Assembly (NCBI RefSeq): GCF_010728155.1 | Contig: NZ_AP022605.1 | Coordinates: 2,728,001 to 2,792,000, forward strand | DNA from: Mycolicibacterium doricum | Lineage (GTDB): Bacteria > Actinomycetota > Actinomycetes > Mycobacteriales > Mycobacteriaceae | DNA: 64,000 nt | Direction of reading: 5' to 3' | Shown: positions 57,116 through 64,000 of the stretch, piece by piece | Layout: each line of letters opens with the position of its first letter | Numbering within the stretch: the first letter of the stretch is position 1 | Notes under the pieces: model-generated | The model's input: the letters and a program-made list of their open reading frames with translations, nothing else | The model's database searches: none | What the model was told of the DNA's origin: nothing | Made by a program: the position numbers and the translations under genes

Positions 57116-58011
57116 CACCCCTCCGTGGTGGCCGGTTGACGCCGGGCGGTGACGAAGCGTGGCCGGCCGGTCAGATCAGTGTGGGCGGTTACCTCGTCGA
57201 ATGCAGCGGCGTCGAATGCAGCGGCGTCGAATGCGCCGCTGCGGCGAAAGGCCGCTGCCGTGAGCGCCGATGTGGTGTCGTCGTGTTCGACCGCGCAGCG
57301 ACCGCCGGGCCGCAGCCAGCGGCGCGCGAGCGCGACGATCGCGTCGATCACCACCATGCCGTCCGGTCCGCCGAACAGCGCCTGCGCCGGGTCATGTTCG
57401 GCGACCTCGGGATCGAGCCCGGCCCCGTCCGGGAGGTAGGGCGGGTTGGCGACGACGACGTCCACCACACCGTCGAGATCACGGCGAAGGCCGGCATCGG
57501 TGACGTCGGCGTCGAGCAGTTCGACGCCGGTGTCGGCGAGGTTGCGGCGGGCGTAGTCGAGTGCCTCGGCGGAGTTCTCCACGGCGAGCACCCGCGCCTG
57601 CGGGCGGGCGGTGGCGATCGCGAGCGCGAGCGCCCCCGAGCCGGTGCACAGGTCGACGATCAGCGGCTCGTCCGGAAGATCCTGGCGCTCAACCCATTCG
57701 AACAACGCCTCGGTTTCCGGCCGTGGAATGAACACCCCGGGTCCGACGCTGACCTGCACCGGCCCGAACGCCGCGGTGCCGGTGAGGTGCTGCACCGGGA
57801 TGCGCTTCGCGCGCGAAGCGACGAGGTCACGGAAGCGGGGGTGAAAATCCGCCGGGAGGTCGGTGAACATCAATCGCCCCCGTTCGGTGCCCGCCGCGTG
57901 GGCGGCCAGCAGTTCGGCGTCCACCCTGGCCGACGTCACGCCGGCGGCGGCCAGCACTGCCGTGGCCTCGCCGATGACCTGGCGCAGCGATGACGCCGTC
58001 GCCTGGGTCAT
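57115..58011 (-). CDS. prmC: Release factor glutamine methyltransferase
   Basis: A 298-residue SAM-dependent enzyme that methylates the glutamine of the GGQ motif in release factors. The SAM motif is [13 protein letters not shown] and the catalytic NPPY is in [14 protein letters not shown] 58009-58011 overlaps the prfA stop (ATGA), so enzyme and substrate genes are coupled. Near the carboxyl end a 15-bp repeat encodes [13 protein letters not shown], an unusual insertion. Confidence 0.94.
   Translation of the reverse strand: MTQATASSLRQVIGEATAVLAAAGVTSARVDAELLAAHAAGTERGRLMFTDLPADFHPRFRDLVASRAKRIPVQHLTGTAAFGPVQVSVGPGVFIPRPETEALFEWVERQDLPDEPLIVDLCTGSGALALAIATARPQARVLAVENSAEALDYARRNLADTGVELLDADVTDAGLRRDLDGVVDVVVANPPYLPDGAGLDPEVAEHDPAQALFGGPDGMVVIDAIVALARRWLRPGGRCAVEHDDTTSALTAAAFRRSGAFDAAAFDAAAFDEVTAHTDLTGRPRFVTARRQPATTEG
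57196..57234 (-). repeat. 15-bp in-frame tandem repeat in prmC
   Basis: GTCGAATGCAGCGGC occurs twice exactly and a third time in part (57196-57210, 57211-57225, 57226-57234). It encodes repeated FDAAA units about 30 residues from the PrmC end and preserves frame. Confidence 0.92.
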
Positions 58012-59081
58012 GAGCTCTGCAGTCGCGCCTGTTTGTCGGCGGCCGCCAACGCGTCGAACAGCGGGTCGAGATCGCCGTCGAGCACCTGGTCGAGGTTGTG
58101 CGACTTGAAGTTGATGCGATGGTCGGCGATCCGGTTCTCCGGGAAGTTGTACGTGCGGATCCGCTCGCTGCGGTCGACGGTGCGGATCTGGCTGGCGCGG
58201 TCGGCCGACGCGTCGGCCTGCGCCTGCTCCTCCGCCAGGGACTGCAGACGTGCCGCCAGCACCTGCATGGCGCGCGCCTTGTTCTGCAGCTGTGAGCGTT
58301 CGTTTTGGCAGGTCACGACGATACCGGTGGGCAGGTGGGTGATGCGTACGGCCGAGTCGGTGGTGTTCACGCCCTGGCCGCCCTTTCCCGAGGACCGGTA
58401 GACGTCGATGCGCAGATCGGACTCGTCGATCTGAACCTGCTCGACCTCTTCGGGTTCGGGGTAGACGAGCACGCCGGCGGCGGACGTGTGCACCCGGCCC
58501 TGCGATTCGGTGACCGGTACCCGTTGCACGCGGTGGACGCCGCCTTCGAATTTCAGCCGCGCCCACACCCCGTCGGCAGAGTCGCCCTTGCTCCGGATCG
58601 ACAGCGTGGCGTCCTTGTAGCCGCCGAGGTCGGAGGTGGTCTCGTCGAGGAACGTGACCGACCATCCGTGCCGCTCGGCGTAACGGATGTACATTCGCGC
58701 GAGGTCGGCGGCGAACAGGGCCGACTCCTCACCGCCCTCGCCCGACTTCACCTCGAGCACGATGTCGTCGGCGTCGTGCGGATCGCGCGGGGCCAGCAGA
58801 TCGGACAGCTGGGTTTCCAGTCGGTCGACCGTGGCCTCGAGTTCGGGCACCTCGGCGGCGAAGGACTCGTCGTCGCCGGCCAGCTCGCGGGCCGCTTCGA
58901 GGTCACCGCGGGCGGCTTCGAGCTTGCGGTAGGTGGTGACGATCGGCGACAACTGCGCGAAGCGCCGACCGGCCTTGCGGGCGTTGCCCGCGTCGGCGTG
59001 CAGCGCGGGGTCGGCCAGCTGACGCTCAAGGTCGGCGTGCTCGGCAAGCAACGCGTCGACCGCTGTGGTAGGAGCGTTCAT
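58008..59081 (-). CDS. prfA: Peptide chain release factor 1
   Basis: A 357-residue factor that reads UAA and UAG. The tripeptide anticodon PVT is in [12 protein letters not shown] and GGQ is in [19 protein letters not shown] 59079-59081 follows AAGGAGGT, an exact Shine-Dalgarno match. It is downstream of rpmE, and the stop overlaps the prmC start. Confidence 0.97.
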   Translation of the reverse strand: MNAPTTAVDALLAEHADLERQLADPALHADAGNARKAGRRFAQLSPIVTTYRKLEAARGDLEAARELAGDDESFAAEVPELEATVDRLETQLSDLLAPRDPHDADDIVLEVKSGEGGEESALFAADLARMYIRYAERHGWSVTFLDETTSDLGGYKDATLSIRSKGDSADGVWARLKFEGGVHRVQRVPVTESQGRVHTSAAGVLVYPEPEEVEQVQIDESDLRIDVYRSSGKGGQGVNTTDSAVRITHLPTGIVVTCQNERSQLQNKARAMQVLAARLQSLAEEQAQADASADRASQIRTVDRSERIRTYNFPENRIADHRINFKSHNLDQVLDGDLDPLFDALAAADKQARLQSS

Positions 59082-59167
59082 CGCGACCTCCTTCCCGAAG
59101 ACTTCCGCGAACGCAAACCGACGCCCGGCCTGTGCGCGTGGCGACAGAGCGGGCGTCGGAGTGGTGG

Positions 59168-59380
59168 CTACTTGTTGCGCTTGCCGTAGCGCTTCTCGAA
59201 GCGTGCGACACGGCCGCCACTGTCGAGGATCTTCTGCTTGCCGGTGTAGAACGGGTGGCACTGCGAGCAAACCTCGACGACGATGCTTCCGGTCTTCTTG
59301 GTGCTGCGTGTGGTGAACGAGTTGCCACAGCCGCACTGGACCGTGGTCTCGACGTAGTCAGGGTGAATACCCGTCTTCAT
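59168..59380 (-). CDS. rpmE: 50S ribosomal protein L31 (zinc-binding form)
   Basis: A 70-residue ribosomal protein. Four cysteines (QCGCGNSF and [13 protein letters not shown]) bind zinc, marking the C+ form. The zinc-free paralogue used under zinc limitation is not in this window. ATG 59378-59380. It lies between rho and prfA. Confidence 0.96.
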   Translation of the reverse strand: MKTGIHPDYVETTVQCGCGNSFTTRSTKKTGSIVVEVCSQCHPFYTGKQKILDSGGRVARFEKRYGKRNK

Positions 59381-59594
59381 TGGTGTCCTCTTCGATCATG
59401 GCCGCCGGGTCGCCCGCTCATGACCTGCGCTGAGATGGGCGTGAACCGGAACCGAGGGTATGACTAGCGGTCAATTATGCCAGGTCGACCGCCAACAGCC
59501 TAAACACGCGGGAGGACGGGGCTATTCCGGCCGGACAGGGCCAGCACGCTGTCGTGGATCGAGGCGCTGACCAGGAGCCTTCCCGGAAATCAAA

Positions 59595-61565
59595 TCAGTC
59601 GTGGTCCGCCAACCCAGGCGCGGTCTTGGAGACCTGCACCAGGAACTCGTAATTCGTCTTGGTCTTGCGCAGCTGGCTCATCAGCAGGTCGATGGCCTGA
59701 TGGCTGTCGAGACCGGACAGCACCCGGCGCAGCTTATGCACGATCGCGAACTCGTCCGGGCCGAGCAGCAGCTCGTCCTTGCGGGTGCCCGAGGGGTTCA
59801 CGTCGACGGCCGGGAACACCCGACGCTCGGCGATCTTGCGATCCAGCTTCAGCTCGGCGTTGCCGGTGCCCTTGAACTCCTCGAAGATCACCGTGTCACC
59901 GGTCGACCCGGTCTCCACCATCGCGGTGGCGACGATGGTCAGTGAACCGCCCTCCTCGATGTTGCGCGCGGCGCCGAGGAAACGCTTCGGCGGGTACAGC
60001 GCGGTCGAGTCGACACCACCGGACAAGATTCGGCCCGACGCAGGCGACGCGTTGTTGTACGCACGGCCGAGACGGGTGATCGAGTCGAGCAGCACCACGA
60101 CGTCCTTGCCCTGCTCCACCAGGCGCTTGGCGCGCTCGATGGCCAGCTCGGCGACCGTGGTGTGGTCGGACGGCGGCCGGTCGAAGGTGGAGGCGATGAC
60201 CTCACCCTTGACCGAACGTGTCATGTCGGTGACCTCTTCCGGACGCTCGTCGACGAGCACCACCATCAGATGGCATTCCGGGTTGTTGCGGGTGATCGCG
60301 TTCGCGATGTCCTGCATGATCGTGGTCTTACCCGCCTTGGGCGGCGACACGATCAGCGCCCGCTGCCCCTTGCCGATCGGCATGATCAGATCGATCACAC
60401 GGGTGGTCAGCTTGTCCGGAGAGGTTTCCAGGCGCAGCCGCTGGTTGGGGTACAGCGGGGTCAGCTTGCCAAATTCCGGACGCTTCCTGGCGTCTTCGAC
60501 CGGCCCGCCGTTGACGCTGTCGAGGCGCACCAGCGGATTGAACTTCTGACGCGAATTCTGGCCGCCGCCTTCGCCTTCCTTGGGCACCCTGACTGCACCG
60601 GTCACGGCATCGCCGCGGCGCAATCCGTTCTTGCGCACCATGTTCATCGACACGTAGACGTCGTTCGGCCCGGGTAGATAGCCCGACGTGCGGACGAACG
60701 CGTAGTTGTCGAGGACGTCGAGGATGCCCGCGACGGGCTGGACGACGTCGTCCTCGCGGATCTCGGTGTCGCGATCGCCACCGCCGCCGCTCTCGCTGCC
60801 ACGTTCGCCGCGACGCCTGCGGTCGCGGAACCGGCGTCCGCGCCGGCCGCCGCGGCCGTCGCCGTCGTCGTCCCCGTCGGCGTTGTTGCCGCTGTTGCTG
60901 CTGTTGCTGCTGTTGCTGCTGTTGCTGCTGTTGCCGTTGTTCCGGTTGCCCTGGCCCTGATGCTGGTCGGTGTCGGACCGGTCTTCGGACCTGGTGTCGG
61001 ACTGATCGCCCCTCGGGCGATCCGACCGGCGCTGCGCAGCCTTGGGCTGCTCGCCGTCGGACTGCTCCGCGGGCTGCTCGGCCCTGGTCCGGCCGTTCTT
61101 GGGGCGTTCGGTCTTCTGCTCCGCGACGACCTGCTCGGCGGCGGGCTGCTCGGCAGTGGGCTGCTCGGTGGCGCTGGCTTCGGCGGCGCCGGCCTGGCGG
61201 GACGCGCCACGACGCTCGCGGCGCGGCGGCGTCTGCTCGGCTGCGGCGGCGGTGGCGGTGTTGTCGCCCTTCGAACCGTTACCTTCGCCGCGGCGCTCGC
61301 GAATTGCGGCGATCAGTTCGCTCTTGCGCATGCCCGAGGCACCTTCGACGCCGATCTGCCGCGCCAGGGCGCGCAGTTCCGGCAGAACCATCGAGGTCAG
61401 CGACGTGGCGCGGTCACCCGAAGCGACGTCGGCGGTAGGGGCGGTCTCCGCGGTCGTCGTGGTGACGGCCGGGCTCGCCGACGCTGTAGAAGTTTCAGTG
61501 TTCACGATGTTCGGCAACTCTGTTCGCTCAGCGCTGTCGGCCGTGAAGAGGTCCGTATCGGTCAC
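59595..61565 (-). CDS. rho: Transcription termination factor Rho
   Basis: A 656-residue RNA helicase. Residues about 55-90 form the Rho-N helix bundle (LPELRALARQIGVEG). A long polar insertion (about 95-270), rich in Gln, Asn, Ser, Arg and Asp, is typical of actinobacterial Rho. The RNA-binding domain (GYLPGPNDVYVS) and ATPase follow, with P-loop PPKAGKTTIMQ. Within the insertion a (NSS)n run comes from a DNA microsatellite. Start GTG 61563-61565 follows AAGGAAAT. Confidence 0.97.
   Translation of the reverse strand: MTDTDLFTADSAERTELPNIVNTETSTASASPAVTTTTAETAPTADVASGDRATSLTSMVLPELRALARQIGVEGASGMRKSELIAAIRERRGEGNGSKGDNTATAAAAEQTPPRRERRGASRQAGAAEASATEQPTAEQPAAEQVVAEQKTERPKNGRTRAEQPAEQSDGEQPKAAQRRSDRPRGDQSDTRSEDRSDTDQHQGQGNRNNGNSSNSSNSSNSSNSGNNADGDDDGDGRGGRRGRRFRDRRRRGERGSESGGGGDRDTEIREDDVVQPVAGILDVLDNYAFVRTSGYLPGPNDVYVSMNMVRKNGLRRGDAVTGAVRVPKEGEGGGQNSRQKFNPLVRLDSVNGGPVEDARKRPEFGKLTPLYPNQRLRLETSPDKLTTRVIDLIMPIGKGQRALIVSPPKAGKTTIMQDIANAITRNNPECHLMVVLVDERPEEVTDMTRSVKGEVIASTFDRPPSDHTTVAELAIERAKRLVEQGKDVVVLLDSITRLGRAYNNASPASGRILSGGVDSTALYPPKRFLGAARNIEEGGSLTIVATAMVETGSTGDTVIFEEFKGTGNAELKLDRKIAERRVFPAVDVNPSGTRKDELLLGPDEFAIVHKLRRVLSGLDSHQAIDLLMSQLRKTKTNYEFLVQVSKTAPGLADHD
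60891..60934 (-). repeat. In-frame 9-bp microsatellite in rho
   Basis: About five units of CTGTTGCTG (plus strand), encoding NSS repeats in the Rho insertion domain. Change in copy number keeps frame. Confidence 0.9.
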
Positions 61566-61825
61566 GGATTTCCTTTCTTTCCCTCGCTGATTTCGTATGA
61601 GCGAGGGCTCAAAATGTCCTTGACGTTCAGCCGATCCGCCGAACGCGAAGGTTCCACCGTCGCCTGTGCAACGATGATCGCCGGGATCCGCCGCCGTGGG
61701 GCGAACCGTCGGTCCACGAGTGAAACACGGGAAAGATGAGGGTCGACCTAGTGTCGGCGCAGGCAGAGACGCTGCAATTGCTGGACGAAAGCGAGAATAG
61801 CCCGCTTACGTGCTGGACGCAAGAA

Positions 61826-61847
61826 ACCTCCGCAACTCGCGGGAGGT
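61826..61847 (-). terminator. Weak hairpin after thrB
   Basis: ACCTCC (61826-61831) pairs with GGAGGT (61842-61847) across a 10-base loop, 11 bases past the thrB stop. In the direction of transcription it is followed by TTTC rather than a full T-run. It could be a partial terminator or a leader structure for rho, whose 5' region has about 290 bases with no gene. Confidence 0.4.
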
Positions 61848-61857
61848 GTGTCCGCCC

Positions 61858-62814
<957 letters not shown>

Positions 62815-63897
62815 TCAGACCAGATCCAGTTCGGCGGCGACCGCCACCGGGTCGACCGCCAGGGGCGTGACCGCCGGCATACCCCTGAGCGCGGTGTCGG
62901 GGTCCTTGAGTCCGTTGCCGGTGACCGTGCACACCACGGTCGAGCCCTTGGCCACCCAGCCGTCTTCGATCGACTTCAGCAGCCCGGCGACGCTCGCCGC
63001 CGATGCCGGTTCGACGAAGACGCCTTCGGTGCGCGCCACCAGGTGGTACGCCGCCAGGATTTCCTCGTCGGTGGCGGCCAGGAACCGGCCGCCCGACTGC
63101 TGCTGGGCCTCCACCGCCGACGCCCACGACGCCGGTGCGCCGATGCGGATCGCGGTGGCGACGGTCTCCGGGTTCTTCACCGGCTCGCCGGTCACCAGCG
63201 GCGCGGCCCCTGCCGCCTGGATGCCCAGCATGCGGGGCAGCCTGTCAGACACGCCGTCACGGTGGTACTCGCTGTAGCCCTTCCAGTACGCCGTGATGTT
63301 TCCCGCGTTGCCGACCGGCAGGGCGTGCACGTCCGGTGCGGTGCCCAGGACGTCGACGATCTCGAAGGCGGCGGTCTTCTGGCCCTCGATGCGGAACGGG
63401 TTGACCGAGTTGACCAGTGCGACGGTCGGGAAGTCGGCGGTGAGCTTGCGCGCGAGTTCGAGGCAGTCGTCGAAGTTGCCGTCGATCTGGATGATCTTGG
63501 CGCCGTGCATGACCGCCTGGGCCAGCTTGCCCATCGCGATCTTGCCCTGCGGGATCAGCACCGCACAGGTGAGGCCCGCGCGGGCCGCGTACGCGGCCGC
63601 CGACGCCGAGGTGTTGCCCGTCGACGCACACAGCACGGCCTGCTTCCCGCTGGCCGCCGACTCGGTCACGGCGACCGTCATCCCGCGGTCTTTGAACGAA
63701 CCGGTCGGGTTGAGCCCCTCGACTTTGAGATGCACTGTGCACCCAGTCAATTCGCTCAACCGCTTGGCATGCACCAGCGGTGTCCCGCCCTCGAGCAGGG
63801 TGACCGGCGTCCAGTGAGCACCGATGGGAAGCCGATCGCGGTAGGCCTCGATCAGGCCGGGCCACGGCCGGTGCACTGCGTTCACGGGCGTGCTCAT
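62815..63897 (-). CDS. thrC: Threonine synthase
   Basis: A 360-residue PLP enzyme turning O-phosphohomoserine into threonine. Lys69 in [14 protein letters not shown] holds PLP. The phosphate loop is [13 protein letters not shown] and [14 protein letters not shown] binds substrate. ATG 63895-63897 overlaps the thrA stop (ATGA). It lies between thrA and thrB. Confidence 0.96.
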   Translation of the reverse strand: MSTPVNAVHRPWPGLIEAYRDRLPIGAHWTPVTLLEGGTPLVHAKRLSELTGCTVHLKVEGLNPTGSFKDRGMTVAVTESAASGKQAVLCASTGNTSASAAAYAARAGLTCAVLIPQGKIAMGKLAQAVMHGAKIIQIDGNFDDCLELARKLTADFPTVALVNSVNPFRIEGQKTAAFEIVDVLGTAPDVHALPVGNAGNITAYWKGYSEYHRDGVSDRLPRMLGIQAAGAAPLVTGEPVKNPETVATAIRIGAPASWASAVEAQQQSGGRFLAATDEEILAAYHLVARTEGVFVEPASAASVAGLLKSIEDGWVAKGSTVVCTVTGNGLKDPDTALRGMPAVTPLAVDPVAVAAELDLV

Positions 63898-64000
63898 TGG
63901 CTCGTTCCTTCCATGCGCAGCACGCTGTTGACGCTCTGCACGACGTCGAGTTCGGCTAGCGCCGAGACGGTTTCGGACAGCGCCGCGTCGGTCGCGCGGT
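63894..64000 (-). CDS. thrA: Homoserine dehydrogenase, C-terminal end (runs off the right edge)
   Basis: The last 35 codons, ending [19 protein letters not shown] and then TSQ. This is the end of the carboxyl ACT domain, which binds threonine for feedback control in this family. Identified by the fit to the end of actinobacterial homoserine dehydrogenase and by the following thrC-thrB. The start lies beyond the window. Confidence 0.85.
   Translation of the reverse strand, partial: RATDAALSETVSALAELDVVQSVNSVLRMEGTSQ

Noticed and set aside
59390..59594. Riboswitch or attenuator between rho and rpmE
   Set aside because: I could not find a convincing conserved structure, only short GC stems expected by chance.
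61566..61857. Small gene between thrB and rho
   Set aside because: Short frames exist but lack ribosome sites and recognisable protein features; the gap is better read as the rho leader.

Overview
The window looks like a chromosomal segment of a rapidly growing Mycobacterium (Mycolicibacterium). The DNA is GC-rich and many genes start with GTG. The proteins match mycobacterial families closely: fused b-delta ATP synthase subunit, GlgE, NucS, the CysO-CysM-Mec sulfur system, MurA with Asp117, and type I fatty acid synthase. A 16S-23S-5S rRNA operon lies beside murA. From about 8.6 kb to the right edge the gene order follows, in reverse, the M. tuberculosis block from Rv1343c (lprD) back to Rv1294 (thrA), as I recall that map.

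Layout. 0-1.3 kb: 5' part of fas (minus strand). 1.3-8.6 kb: an accessory stretch with a frameshifted MerR-type regulator, an MFS transporter, a ChaB-like protein, a secreted haemophore-like protein, a thiolase, a family III CoA-transferase, a DUF309 gene, a truncated DoxX gene and tRNA-Leu. 8.8-17.1 kb: lprD and a DUF3817 gene, then the minus-strand run rdgB-rph-Rv1339-like-murI-rhomboid-cysM-cysO-mec-P1 peptidase-DUF2017-clpS. 17.1-29.2 kb: pncB, dinG, a metalloprotease lipoprotein, glgP (minus), glgE-glgB. 29.2-36.9 kb: a thioredoxin-like co-chaperone, a second DUF3817 gene, a thiolase, methylmalonyl-CoA epimerase, a zinc-ribbon protein, nucS, a membrane adenylate cyclase and a fatty-acyl-AMP ligase. 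37.0-42.6 kb: rRNA operon on the minus strand with its terminator and two promoters. 42.7-46.6 kb: murA, a PduO-type adenosyltransferase gene and a 1,968-bp insertion sequence. 46.6-55.0 kb: the complete F1Fo ATP synthase operon. 55.3-64.0 kb: wecA, sua5, prmC, prfA, rpmE, rho, thrB, thrC and the end of thrA.

Several genes are tightly coupled by 1-4 bp stop/start overlaps (rhomboid-murI, DUF2017-P1 peptidase, prfA-prmC-sua5-wecA, atpI-like-atpB, glgE-glgB, lprD-DUF3817, thrA-thrC). Functional groups are translation termination and threonine synthesis; respiration-linked ATP synthesis; glycogen and alpha-glucan metabolism; and cysteine synthesis from a thiocarboxylated carrier protein.

The most unusual signals are these. 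The 16S rRNA gene is about 60 nt short, with four lesions in universally conserved segments. An IS1634-like element sits between the convergent cobalamin and ATP-operon genes; its 6-bp target duplication contains a stop codon and its transposase is frameshifted twice. Short tandem repeats (15-26 bp, 2-3 copies) recur at gene boundaries. Some of the lesions are one-base losses in G or C runs, so consensus error must be excluded before biological decay is claimed.
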